Both the position numbers and the translations under genes were made by a program. A stretch of DNA of 64,000 bases from Styela clava (Eukaryota; Chordata; Ascidiacea; Stolidobranchia; Styelidae). The notes under the pieces are model-generated. The model made no database searches, was not told where the DNA came from, and saw only the letters and a list, made by a program, of their open reading frames with translations. The stretch is from NCBI RefSeq assembly GCF_964204865.1, contig NC_135258.1, forward strand, positions 8,857,001-8,921,000, in the 5' to 3' direction. Positions 15,648 to 26,428 of this stretch are shown here, piece by piece. How positions within the stretch are numbered: the stretch's first letter is position 1; every line of letters starts with the position of its first letter.

Positions 15648-18600
15648 ATGGGAAAAATTGTTTCATTTGGATTTGTATTTTCTGACAACAAGACAGTATA
15701 CTTTCCAGGCGATTTTGTAAGTGGACATCTTGTCGTGGATATTCTCCGACCGATGAAAATTAAGGGTGAGAATATTTAATGGTATTTGTAGGGCATTTAC
15801 GTTTGATTTGTCAAAATCAGAAAAGAAATATTTTCATGTACGGAAATTTTTAATGAGTAGGCCTAGTTTGTCTAACACATGTTACTATTTTTTGTTTTCT
15901 TATTTATAAGTTTTTGTTTCACCCCGAAAAAGAAACTTCTGAATGAGCTAATATTGGCTTATGGCTTATGGCCCTGTGCATTAGATCATAGGTTCTCAAA
16001 GTGCTCCGTACGGAGCCCCAGGGCTCCGCGAGAGAAACCCAGGGGCTCCGCGAGCTATTCGATTACTTTTCAAAATACTGACTAATTTTGTAACTGTTCA
16101 AAGAAGCAATAACAGCTTTGATAAAATCTGACAACAATATAGCCTCGAAATATGGCACAGAGGCGGAATTTAAAAATGACATTATTTATAAGCAGGAGCG
16201 CAGCCAGGATTCTTAAGAGGGAGGTGGTTCAAAATTAGAATCGAAAAACGGATAACGGGATTTCTGTTGCGTAAAATATTCAATCCATGACCGATGCCAG
16301 CATTTAAAGTGTCTCGTCGTTATAATGTAATTGTGTTCATCTTTACTCACCTTTGATTCGAAATTACTATTAGGATTACTAAAATGAAAGAATACTATTC
16401 TAAAATAACATAAAATATGTGATAAACTGCCAACTATAAATAAATTGGAGTCGTATTTTTGCGATCTTGGGGTTTGTCAAACTTGATTTGTTCTTTCGCA
16501 CTTGAGAATATATTTAAGCAAGATATCGCCGTTTAAAAAATCACAATGTCTGGGCAAAATACGAACAATTGAAATCTATTTTATTGCATTCGGCTCCATC
16601 GGTAGTTTTAGAATGAAAATGGTACATCGCGGATCGCGCGCACAATTGATTGCGAGCGGTTCCGTCGGCAGTTTCAAAATGGGGAAAAAAAATACATCGC
16701 ACGCACAATTGACTGTGTTTCGATTTTGCAGTTACTACGATGAAAATCTAACATAACAGCAAATTTTGTGATTTACAATGTCTATAAAAGCGTTTTCAAT
16801 CTACGGTGAGTCTGCTGAAACCAAACGTGTGATCTTCCATTTTAAGTTTTAGTTTTAATATTTTAGAATGCCGCTTTTCAATCAAGAAATTTGAGTTGCG
16901 GATCTACCTCTTCATTAATTATTATTTTTAGCAGTTCGTCGCCGATGACTATAAAATGGTAACATATTTTTCACATTGAACTCATAATTCCCCACGAGAA
17001 CAAAAAAGCAATTAACGTCGTCATTGTGTAACAATACATGTATATGCCGAGGGAATTTTTGATATAGGGAGAATAAACAACGGCGTAAAGATGTAGGTTC
17101 AAAAACACGCCGCCATGCTGAGGAAAAAAATCGGCGATTGTAACAAAATGCAATCTCGCACATTATTAGCGGCATTTTGGGTCTTCCAAAAATGTCAAAA
17201 GGGAGAAGATTCGACCCCTAATTTATTAGTATGTTTGTCAAGTGTCAAATTTACAGCTTTAGTATATATAATTTATGTTTGAAATTTAGATTTATTTATA
17301 ACTTGTATTAACCCTATCAAAAAAGGTTCAGCATTTAAATTGAGTAAAGTACTTTTAACTTGCTCAGGAATATTAATCAGAAAGTAACAATTTTAACATT
17401 TATTTTGGGGCTCCGTGAGTAATAGTCAACAATTTCAAGGGCTCCGCGACACCAAAAGTTTGAGAACCCCTGCATTAGATAATACTATTTGTACAAATCT
17501 AAATTTTTTGGCAATGCCCAAGTAGCTTATGATACCCCGAATAAGATAGATAGGGCTGTGGTAGGATATAACCCTTGGAATCTGAAACGACACGTAGCCA
17601 TTCTCGTCAAGCAATACTGGCATTTGTGCATGTTTAGAATAATAAAGTCGCATATCAGTTTCTTCGTTAATAAATTATCTCTTCATGTATTTTTGTCTAG
17701 AAATCAAAATAAGATTTTTCGGCAAAGCTCTTGTTCGTTGGAAAACTACAGAGATGGTGAATGTTTCCAATCTGCACGAAAGCATACATGCCAGCCAAAC
17801 AAATAGGCAATCTGTTACTAGAAATTACTCCGCTACACAAAACCTTTTTAACCAACATATGTTGTTGTATGGAAGAGGTGGGTATTATAAAACGCCTTTT
17901 TAAGTTTGTTTAGTAGTTTGATTTTGGTTTGATCAATCTGGATATGAAATGTTTGTCAAATTTTAAACCCTACAATTCAACCAATTAATAAAGCAATATT
18001 ATTAAGAAACGAAAAATAAATCGGAGATTGGGTAGGTCGAGACTATGATTTTTTTTGTGTGTTATTTCATCATTGAGTAATTATGTTGTTGCAGAAGTGA
18101 ATGGCGAACATAGCTTACCACAGGGACAGACTATTTTACCATTTGAATGCCAACTGCCACATCCTCTACCGTCATCGTTTGAAGGTAAATCTTCACTGAT
18201 TTGCATGAAAATAGACTCGACTTGAAAATCAGTTAGATTACGCAAAGATTAACTACATACCATTCCTCTATGCATTTTTTGATTCCGCATGCGTAAAATT
18301 CAGGAACACTGTAACAAGAATAAATTTGGCTAATTCATGTGATTCTGATAGAATACTTTCAATACAGTCATTTACTAATTATGTTTGATGAATTTATATT
18401 TCTTATAATATTTATATTATATATATTATTTATTATAAATACTTGATTGGCAATTGAATGTTATCGCCAGCATTATTTTATCCTTATGCCTAGAATATTC
18501 AATTTTATATAGATAATATTTAACACGCAAAATTTGTTTCAAATTTAAAAATACATTCCTATAGATAAACCTATTATGGTGAAACCAAAGTAACTAAATA

Positions 18601-21600
18601 GTATCAAAAACTCTGAAACCATTCATAACTAAGTCCTGCTTTCGTTCGATTTCTGTTACGTTTCGCAAAATTTTCATTTTTTGATATTAAATGTTTCATT
18701 GATAGCATTGAGTAATTCACTTTCAATTTGTAAGGGAAATTATGCTACAGAGAAACATGTTGAGATTAGGGTTGTTCAATACATATTGGTTTCAAAATAT
18801 TAAAGTGTTGGATATTCTATACTGTATTATAATTTTTCTAATCTTGCTTGTATAAAATATGACATAACAAACCATTTTTACACTCGCATTATTAGATTAC
18901 AGTTGCTCATTTTGTAAGAAATTGTGACAGATGAGCAAATTTGAAATTTTAAAACAATTATATATATATCTAACTACAATACAATAAGCAATATTATGTA
19001 ATATATATATATATGAGACTTGATTTGAGTTTTTTTTTATATTTTAGGAGAATTCGGATACATACGATACTCTGTTAAAGCAACAATAGTTAGAGAATGG
19101 AGGCTCGATTGTACAACGAAAAAATCTTTTACAGTTCTTGATAGTCTTGATCTAAATCGTATACAAGATATTACGGTCAGTATTTGATATTCGAGCCTTT
19201 GAACTATTTTAGTTATGTCACGTTATTTTCGATTTTATATTATATTACATTAGAATATTATAATTCCCTCTCACGTTTGATAGTCTGGTTATAAGAATGT
19301 TTTTGAGTGATTAAATATGTCCATGAAATAAAAGAGTATGAATGTTTGAAGAGACCAAATCAAACCAAATCTCACTTAACTGTACAAATTACCAACGGAA
19401 AATAATGTTAAACTTCATTTTTATGCAGCGTTTTCGAAGTTTTTTTTATCCGAAAAAGACGTTGTTCAAGCAGCCACCGATTCGTATTATTTTTGCAAGA
19501 CTGGTATTTTCGAGATTTGAAATTGTCAGCAAATTATGCGAAAATATTTTGTGCCCATTTATTCCGTTTTTTAAATCCTAGATCCATTGAGTTTAAAATA
19601 CCTCATTTTTTATTGTTCATATCAGAATCCGTCACAAAATTATGATTCACAGTCAATAGCGTGTTCGTGCTCAAGAAGTGGAATAATTGAAGTTGATTTT
19701 TCTTCAGACAGAACTGGTTACGTGCCAGGCGAATATATAAAAATAAATGCTAATATTTCTAATTCAAGGTAACCTAAAATCTTACGTTGAATATCCCTAA
19801 TTTAGATTACCTGATGATTTTCTATATTCCATACCTCGATGTAGAACTTTTAAAGGACAGTGTAATATACCATACAATCACATTCACAGTGTATGCCATA
19901 TGCTGAAGTTTGTTTAATTTTTTATTTATAAATAATTCTTTGCTTTTCGAATTGGTCGGTACATGGTTTACCATATGAACCTTTTCTCTCAAATCTGTCA
20001 TATTATTTGTTAGCTGTACCTGCCGCCATGAGATGTCTCATTTTCATCCCACTTGTCCCACACTTTTTGACTATTTTGAGTTCGGGTAGATATATATATT
20101 GTGAAGCAAATGGTTGAAGTAAGCATGTGAAATAGACTCATGCTGTGATTTGGAATGGATGTTGTAGCTTGGCAGAAGGCTTGGATATCAAATGAAGTGA
20201 GATTCGTCAGAAAGTGGGGATTAAGTTGGACAAGCTACACACGACCTTTTTTAGAACCCCCTATTCTACGGTGTCTTGCAAATTTCAAGCACAAAATTAT
20301 ACCATAGAATCACATTAAATAGAAATGTTCACAGCCAAGCACTCGAATACCATCAATGATTATTTATCTTTATTGTGATTCCTTATAGCTGTATATATGT
20401 ATAAAGGATTACTGTTTTAACGGGAATGATGTCTTGCGTTGTCTTAGACTTGTCAAAAAACCTACATTCAACTTTGAATCTCAGATAAATACTTCCTTTG
20501 TTAACAGTAACAGCAGAGTCAAATCAAGCTCAGTCAAACTTCTACAGACAGTGACGTTTTATGCTTCATCAAAAACACGGAGAAAAACTTACGTTATAAA
20601 TGATGTGACTGGTCCTTCAGTTCCAAAGCGTAAAACATTCAATTGGGCAGACGCAGTTCTTCACATACCTCCTCTTCCTCCGTCAGAATCTAGAAATTGC
20701 AGAATTATCGATATCGACTATTCGTTAGTTGTAAGCATTGTTGATGATTAAAATGCCGTATGGCTATTGAGGTTCTTCAATATAAATATTTGATTACGTT
20801 AAACAAGAGAGCAGTGCTTAAATATATAGTAACAAAGGCCAAACGAAGTGGTATGCATATCCAATGTTATACATAAGACTACTGTACCGTAGTCTTCCCG
20901 ACTTAGCAACGCCACAAGGTGTGCAATTTTTAATTTGATGACGTCATCGCACACAAAAAACGGATCTTGCAGACCCCACAGACATTTTTGAAGAAAAATA
21001 TAGCTTCCTAGCGACAACAGTCTTCAACAAATCTTCAATTTTGAAGCAATTGGTTAAGTAATCAAAAAGGAAATCAAATGTTTCGCGACGACAAAAAAAA
21101 TAATACCAACAAGAACAACAACATAATAACCAAACCTCACATAGAAAAATTTCGTTTCCGATAGAGATTTGGCCTAATTTGACCATGAAACACAAAATAA
21201 ATTAAATTCATAGAAGTTTCTATTATAATAAACAAAAATTTTTATTTTTCTGCAGTTCCATGCTAGACTCCGAGACTTCACACCAGATATTCGCATGTTT
21301 GTTCCAATCATACTAGGAACGGTGCCAATCGATAGTCTTGAAATGTACAGTAGAACAACATTAAATGGATATACAATGTCTTCAGTCATTCCGAGTGCCC
21401 CCACAAGAGATGCGATTTCAGCTGAAAACTCTGATCCTCCTCCAAACTATACGTCTCAGAGTAAGCTGAATTTGATAGTCTAGTTGGTCCCCCCTACTTA
21501 CTCGTTCTATGTTTGTGTCTGCTATCTAATTAACATACTTTATTACTTCAGAAAGTAGCGGTCTAATTACTCATAGCTTCGGTGTAGAAGTATATTTATC

Positions 21601-22098
21601 GCATAGTTATTGGGATATCAAGTTTGACCAAGATTCATTTCGCTTCATTTTTATTCCATAGTATTATATCCCGATGTATTCTATCCTATATTAACGTCAA
21701 ATTTAGAAAACGAATCATCGTTTATAAATAGTACAGATTTAGGACTATTAAATACATATAACTTTTTTTGTTGATATCATTTTCAATATGTTTTTATTTT
21801 GTATTTTGCCTAAATCTTGAGATTGCGTGTCACCAGCCATCGCTAATGAGTAGTAACATGTCACACCATCCTGCAAATATATATAATCACATGATACATC
21901 ATATTCCACAAAAAATGCATTAAAATTTACTTAACAGTTTCCTTTTTCACAGTGCCACCACCGCCATCGTATGCTGCTGCCACTGGGTCAATACCTATTT
22001 TAAGGGATGAAGAGGATGGCGAAGATGAACATTATAATGAAGAACACGAGGCATTTGCCCCCAGATACACATATTATGACTGGGATCATAATTCCTGA
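15648..22098 (+). CDS. Alpha-arrestin (ARRDC family) with two PPxY motifs, eight exons
   Basis: Exons: 15648-15765, 17701-17877, 18095-18184, 19048-19175, 19626-19768, 20508-20730, 21256-21460, 21953-22098. Phases join to 409 codons plus stop, typical for ARRDC proteins. The N-terminal arrestin fold starts at residue 1 (FGFVFSDNKTVYFPGDFVSG, then KIRFFGKALVRW). LPSSFEGEFGYIRYSVKATI is the characteristic arrestin-N block. The C-arrestin domain includes DRTGYVPGEYIKINANI and VKLLQTVTFYA. The tail carries PPNY (355-358) and PPSY (365-368), motifs that bind WW domains of NEDD4-type ubiquitin ligases. In the family these proteins act as ubiquitin-ligase adaptors at plasma membrane and endosomes, driving receptor trafficking. 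The exon 6 acceptor is ambiguous (AG at 20507 or 20513), changing two residues. Reading past the exon 7 donor gives a stop at 21483 and would drop PPSY. Intron 1 carries a hAT-type element. The exact ARRDC paralogue is not resolved. Confidence 0.92.
15987..17472. mobile_element. hAT-type non-autonomous DNA transposon in arrestin intron 1
   Basis: The element has imperfect terminal inverted repeats: left CATAGGTTCTCAAA, right TTTGAGAACCCCTG. It is flanked by an identical 8-bp target duplication, CATTAGAT, at 15979-15986 and 17473-17480. An 8-bp duplication with a CA...TG terminus of this kind is the hAT hallmark. The GGGCTCCGCGAG motif recurs just inside both ends. No transposase frame is visible in the 1486 bp. 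Part of the interior (about 16245-17170) is also recognisable near 61.0-61.75 kb, so either the family has a second copy there or a different repeat is nested inside. Confidence 0.85.
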
Positions 22099-22690
22099 GA
22101 AATCATCATAATATAAAATGTGATGTGGATGAGCCGAATGTGAAATGAAAAATCTAGAAACTCAACAAATAATCTGAATTGGCAAGCTGTTGAAGATGGC
22201 CAGAAAATATTCAAATAAATATGTATTTTAACATTCAATGCAACCTATATTTACTGTGCTTATTGTACTAAATGTTACGTATAAATGAAAGTGAAAAATT
22301 CAATTGAAACTGATTGATCATCGTTACAGTAATCTTTAACAAAGAAGTTCAAGAACAAGGAGTCTGTTTCATAGTGCGCTATTTTTTTAATTTAAAGATT
22401 TCTCGACAACCAATATGAAACAGTTATAATAAATGTTTCAAGCTTGGCGTTGTCATCAGTTACGAGTTGATCACGTGACCGAATCCTCATCATAAAGTTC
22501 AAACTGACATGCTCTAAAATTGTTCGAAAAAAAATGTAGTCATAACGATGTTTATCAAAATTTAAATCCCAATTCAAATGTAGCTACTCCATTGTCAAGT
22601 TCATCATCTGTCAGGGGATAGAAGTTGTTCGTCTTATAATACACTTTTTAAGTCTGTAACAATTCTCGGCAACTGATATATATATACTAT
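22099..22690. other. Arrestin 3' UTR and short spacer
   Basis: It starts directly after the arrestin stop. An AATAAA signal near 22215 is the likely polyadenylation signal. Nothing else is recognised before the repeat fragment at 22691. Confidence 0.5.
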
Positions 22691-22745
22691 ATGTAAATCA
22701 ATTATGGGAAAGCTTATCGCAGTTTCTATTAGTAGAAAAGTCAGA
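22691..22745. repeat. Short repeat shared with 24773-24820
   Basis: About 45 bp beginning ATCAATTATGGGAAAGCTTA and ending near TTCTATTAGTAGAAAAG recurs with few changes at 24773-24820. There it directly follows a retrotransposon reverse-transcriptase fragment. It is probably a remnant of the same retrotransposon lying upstream of the intact U4 copy. Confidence 0.5.
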
Positions 22746-22828
22746 AAATACGAGATTGGTTTCTTCGTGGAATGAGTTAATGCTGTAATCGGTTGTCAAT
22801 TTTGTGATATTGAATAATCTATTAAAAA

Positions 22829-23044
22829 GGGGTACTCCTGAAGTATGTGAACCGAGATGGTGGACAGGTTAGGGTCAGGCAATGGTTTTAATCTAATTTT
22901 CCGTATTTTAGTTCTATTACTAGTTTAGGGACTAGCCAAGTGACTCTCGTAGTAATTGTACCTGAGATTATTGCTTAACGATAACCTGGTACACATACTA
23001 CGTTCCGGTGTCCGCCATCTTGAATCGCATATTTCGGGAGTACC
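22829..23044. mobile_element. hAT-like MITE, copy 1, within the U4 cluster
   Basis: 216 bp with long imperfect terminal inverted repeats. The left end reads GGGGTACTCCTGAAGTATG. The right end, reverse-complemented, reads GGTACTCCCGAAATATGCG and continues through AAGATGG. It belongs to the same family as 29802-30037 and 39511-39676, which both have perfect 8-bp target duplications. Here the flanks (ATTAAAAA and AAATAAAT) no longer match well. It interrupts the U4-unit upstream sequence, which is continuous in the unit near 25.9 kb. Confidence 0.75.
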
Positions 23045-23105
23045 AAATAAATGCGATGAAAGGAATTTTAATTTATATAAAACGTGGCAATTATGTGCGT
23101 TTCTC

Positions 23106-23120
23106 GAGTCACCATAAATG
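23106..23120 (+). promoter_or_regulatory. PSE-like promoter element of the intact U4 gene (-62)
   Basis: GAGTCACCATAAATG begins 62 bp before the first U4 base. The same 15-mer, with one or two changes, sits exactly 62 bp before the U4 start in the copies at 26062 and 26233, and at the matching place before the copy near 23644. Position and conservation fit the proximal sequence element that directs snRNA transcription in metazoans. The role is inferred from that spacing. Confidence 0.75.
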
Positions 23121-23167
23121 TAAGAGTTCATTTTCAATCCTATAAGAAATTTTCCCCTGGGATCGGT

Positions 23168-23311
23168 AGCTTTGCGCAGCGGCAGTATCGTAACCAATGA
23201 GGTTTATCCGAGGTGCGATTATTGCTAGTTGAAAACTATTACCAATACCCCGCCGTGGTGGCGCAAACGCGTCGCTTGTGGCAATTTCTGAAGGGTTGTA
23301 GGCAACCTGTA
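23168..23311 (+). ncRNA. RNU4: U4 spliceosomal snRNA, apparently intact
   Basis: About 144 nt that can be read along the whole U4 consensus. The 5' end AGCTTTGCGCAG...GCAGTATCG pairs with U6. Next comes CCAATGAGGTTTATCCGAGG with the 5' stem-loop kink-turn region, then GCGATTATTGCTAGTTGAAAACT. The central domain with ACCCCGCCGTGG is followed by the Sm-site region AATTTCTGA. A terminal hairpin follows (AGGGTTG/CAACCT around a short loop). U4 is the partner and chaperone of U6 in the tri-snRNP. Length matches the usual 140-145 nt. A promoter element lies at -62. The 3' end is set from the terminal hairpin and may be off by a few bases. Confidence 0.93.
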
Positions 23312-23584
23312 CTGTTTGCAATTGTGGTTTTATTATTCGATCATTACCGTTGTTATCGCTACGCGAGTTGAGTTATGTCATACCCCTCCCCGTTATTAGC
23401 TGTTTATAAGCTCAACGCGAATCGACAACAACTTCATGACCTTCCAAAAATTGGTTTTCGTGGGGTACTAAAATCAGTTCCTGTTGTAATCGTCAGTTTT
23501 ATGGTTGATATTGGGTAATTTATTAAAATAATTCAATTGCGGGAATTTTAATTCACATTATTGTGGCAATTATGAGTGTTATTT

Positions 23585-23599
23585 GAGTCACCATAAATA
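23585..23599 (+). promoter_or_regulatory. PSE-like element of the second U4 copy
   Basis: GAGTCACCATAAATA, one base different from the element of the intact gene. It sits about 60 bp before where the U4 start should be. That start is deleted, so the promoter likely drives nothing functional. Confidence 0.55.
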
Positions 23600-23643
23600 C
23601 TAGGGTTTATTCATACTTTCATAAGAACATTTTTCTCTCTTCC

Positions 23644-23752
23644 GTAACCAATGAGGTTTATCCGAGGTGCGATTATTGCTAGTTGAAAACTATTACCCTG
23701 GTGATACAAACGCGTCGCCTGTGGCAATTTCTGAAGGTTTCTGCGAAACCTA
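23644..23752 (+). pseudogene. U4 snRNA pseudogene, 5'-truncated and internally deleted
   Basis: It starts at GTAACCAATGAGGTTTATCC, so the first 23 or so bases that pair with U6 are missing. The segment after GAAAACTATTACC jumps to a shortened central domain. The Sm-site region AATTTCTGA and a near-perfect terminal hairpin (AGGTTTC/GAAACCT) remain. With no 5' domain it could not form the normal U4/U6 duplex. Confidence 0.85.
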
Positions 23753-23887
23753 TCCTTTTACAAAATTGAGTTGCGACCAGCAGTATAGGTTGTACTAATC
23801 TATAAAGGTCCGCGAATTTACAAAACCTAACCTTCGATGTGAGCACGAGGCAGACGTTTATTTGTTCTTTTCTCGAGCTATGCAAAG

Positions 23888-24062
23888 CCAGTCAGTCAGT
23901 CAATCGTTTATTTGTCGTCACAAAAAAACAAATGCACAAAGATTGTTACAGAAAATATATAAAGCAGTAACGTTAATTGTGCGACAGGGGTCGAGAGGAA
24001 GCTCCTTAGGTCTTCAAGTAGCGACACCTATGGTATTGTTACTGGTTCAGTGTAAAAAATAC
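23888..24062 (-). repeat. Dispersed retroelement-tail-like repeat, copy 1
   Basis: Begins with a short GTCA/CAAT-type run followed by TCGTTTATTTGTCGTCACA. It continues to a GGTCTTCAAGTAGCGACACC block and GGTTCAG. The same order of blocks is at 35038-35219. Read on the minus strand it ends in AATAAACGATTGACTGACTG, the microsatellite-type tail common on LINE or SINE 3' ends. Orientation and class are inferred. Confidence 0.55.
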
Positions 24063-24632
24063 AGACATTGACTATGCAATAGCCATGAGTGTGAACATAT
24101 CTTGACTATACCTCCAATATTTTGGGAACTTGAGAGCGAGCGCAACATTGGTAAGATATCTAATAAAATCAGTAAAAGCTATTACTAGATTGTTAACGGC
24201 TAAACTTCATAACATCTCTGTACGTGTTCACACAACTGGCGTGAGGAATTTGAAGTAATTGAATGTATGTTCCTGGTTCAGCATTGCTCGAATGAAATAA
24301 ATATAACCACTAAGCATATAGTAAATAAGATAACTTTAGATAAATTTTTATCACGCGACTAACTGTTCATCTCGACCTTGCTCCAACACGAATTGAAATA
24401 TTGATTCATCGTTACAGTAAAAAAACGCAAAGACAATTTAACTCAAAACAAAAAATGTTATATTAACATGTGTGAGGTAATGTCTGATTAAATCCTATTT
24501 ATGAATATTTAGGCGTGGAGAGTTTTAATGACACGACACGATAGTTCAGGTTTACTCGTTTCTTACTTTACCAACGATTACTGGTGGACTTGAGGAGGAA
24601 GGAAGGAAGTGAGAAGGAACACGAACGTATGG

Positions 24633-24822
24633 ATAAATGGAATATTTGATAAATCGTTTCTGTGTTGAAATATTCACCAACGCTAATAACCTACTGATAA
24701 ATCACCAAAAGGACTTCTCGCATGTAGAATATTTTTATTTAAAAATTCTACTTGCCCGACAACAATTGTACATTTATCAATTATGGGAAAGCTTATTGCA
24801 AATTCTATTATTAGAAAGGTTA
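24633..24822 (+). mobile_element. Fragment of the U4-associated retrotransposon (RT C-terminal part)
   Basis: From GAATATTTGATAAATCG onward this matches 30046-30195 base for base with scattered changes. It keeps a similar open frame (MEYLINRF...NNLLINHQKDFS). The NLLINHQK block resembles the conserved segment after the YADD box in L1/Tx1 reverse transcriptases. It is therefore a second, heavily truncated copy of the 26.3-30.2 kb element, next to another U4 unit. Confidence 0.6.
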
Positions 24823-24880
24823 AAACATTTTTTGGCAAATTTTTCTCAATACTATTGCTAACCAAGCTATTTGTCTAGTT

Positions 24881-25677
24881 CAGTGGTTTTCAACCTTTTA
24901 CTGACCACTTTAATGTTTTTTTACTCTGGCCGCGTACCACTGAAAAAGCCATTTTTGGCGCGGAGAACAATGGCACAAGACACGCGCTATGGAAGTATTT
25001 CATAACGTGGCACAAGGACCTAATTCGCAGGACGGACGAAAACATGCCCATCTCAATCCGTTCGTGGACAATAGCAGGCGAGGGCGATCTCTAAAGACTG
25101 GACTGATTCATAAGACGTTTCCCCGACCCTTGACCCCAGAAAAAATCTTCCTATACTTCACTATTGCAAATTTTTTTTTCTTATTTTGAGAGTGTTTTGA
25201 TGTGTTGGCGCTTATAAACTGGTTTACGTGTTTGAAAGCCTTCTTTTTTATTAAAATTAATCAACCATGTGCCGCTTACAGGCACTGATAGTTTAGTTTA
25301 TATTAGTCTATCGCAGCATTTGCGAGACTCATTTTTTATTACCAAAACTAAATTAATGCTCCTTCGAAAACATAATTTGACAATTAAGATATTTAATTCA
25401 CTATTTTTTTTTTGAAACGCAACTGAAAACTGACAAATAACACGCAAAACTACAAAAACGAGGCAATGTTTACTGGTTGTTGCTGGTTACGGAATTGAAC
25501 AAGGAAATTCATGCACGGAGGAACATTCATAAAGGTCGTTCAGCAAATACAATCAGTATAGTAGATAAAGCGTTGTCGGCATATTTTGGCCAACTCAAAA
25601 GTTAATTGTTGCAATAATTCAAAGCTGCTCGCGTACCCCTTGATCAACTTCCGCGTACCACAAGTTGAGAACCACTG
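24881..25677. mobile_element. hAT-type non-autonomous transposon, 797 bp
   Basis: Terminal inverted repeats CAGTGGTTTTCAACC (left) and GTTGAGAACCACTG (right). The flanks are a perfect 8-bp duplication, GTCTAGTT, at 24873-24880 and 25678-25685. Subterminal CGCGTACCAC repeats occur at both ends. The one open frame (24989) shows no transposase motif. The insertion lies just downstream of the retrotransposon fragment. Confidence 0.9.
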
Positions 25678-25999
25678 GTCTAGTTGAACGGATTTTCAAT
25701 TTTACTTTGAGTTTGTCATCATTCGAAGTGAATATGAAATCAAATTGCTTTAAGTCTAAATGACATCTTGATCAGTATTTTTCTATCTTCTGTTTCCAGC
25801 TTATTATACTCTGATGCTAATCGGAAACAACTCCATGATCTTCCTGAAATTCAAAATACGATTGGTTTCTTTGTGGTGGGCTTGAATGAGTTCATGCTGT
25901 AATCTGTTGTCAATTTTGTGATATTAAATAATTTATTACAAAAGGCGATTGTGGGAATTTTAATTTATATCAAAACGTGACAATTATGTGCGTTTTTTC

Positions 26000-26014
26000 G
26001 AGTCACCACAAATG
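26000..26014 (+). promoter_or_regulatory. PSE-like element of the third U4 copy
   Basis: GAGTCACCACAAATG starts exactly 62 bp before the U4 start at 26062, as in the intact unit. Confidence 0.65.
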
Positions 26015-26061
26015 ATGGAGTTCATTTTCACTCCTTTAAAGCTTTTTCCTTCAAAATCGAT

Positions 26062-26079
26062 AGCTTTGCGCAGTTGAAG
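26062..26079 (+). pseudogene. U4 snRNA remnant (first about 17 nt only)
   Basis: AGCTTTGCGCAGTTG follows the conserved promoter context, then the sequence jumps into the upstream spacer of the next unit (TTTTATG...GATATTGG). This looks like an unequal-recombination deletion that removed nearly the whole RNA. Confidence 0.75.
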
Positions 26080-26170
26080 TTTTATGAATGATATTGGATA
26101 ACTTTTTAAAAAAGGGAGAACACATGAATTTTAGTTTATATAAATATGTGGCAATTATGTGCGTATTCTC

Positions 26171-26185
26171 GAGTCACCACAAATG
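26171..26185 (+). promoter_or_regulatory. PSE-like element of the fourth U4 copy
   Basis: GAGTCACCACAAATG, again exactly 62 bp before the U4 start at 26233. Confidence 0.65.
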
Positions 26186-26232
26186 GTAGAATTCATTTTA
26201 AGTACTATAGGAACTTTTCCTCCTGAATCGGT

Positions 26233-26305
26233 AGCTTTGCGCAGTGGCAGTATCGTAACCAATGAGGTTTAATGAGGAAAAAAAAAAAAAAAAACCAATG
26301 AGGTT
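26233..26305 (+). pseudogene. U4 copy split by retrotransposon insertion
   Basis: The first 39 nt of U4 are intact to CCAATGAGGTTTA. Then come ATGAGG and an A-run of about 17, then CCAATGAGGTTTA again, and then the retrotransposon 5' region. The expected continuation TCCGAGGTGCG is missing. The repeated CCAATGAGGTTTA behaves as a target-site duplication made from U4 itself, and the ATGAGG-poly(A) as a very short 3' remnant of an earlier insertion. The 3' half of this U4 was not found in the window. Confidence 0.85.
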
Positions 26306-26428
26306 TATTGGTGTAATTGGCTGTATCGAGCTAGTTGTTTGATTAAGATGAACATTTGCTATTGTTATTATCTATTGGAACACTTTGGATTGTAAACTAT
26401 ATGGAATATACATTCGTGGATACTAAAA

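Noticed and set aside
26270-26305. A-run read as the tail of a processed U4 pseudogene
   Set aside because: The run is followed by a second copy of U4 positions 27-39 and then by element 5' sequence. The promoter region is present upstream, so this is not a retrocopied RNA.
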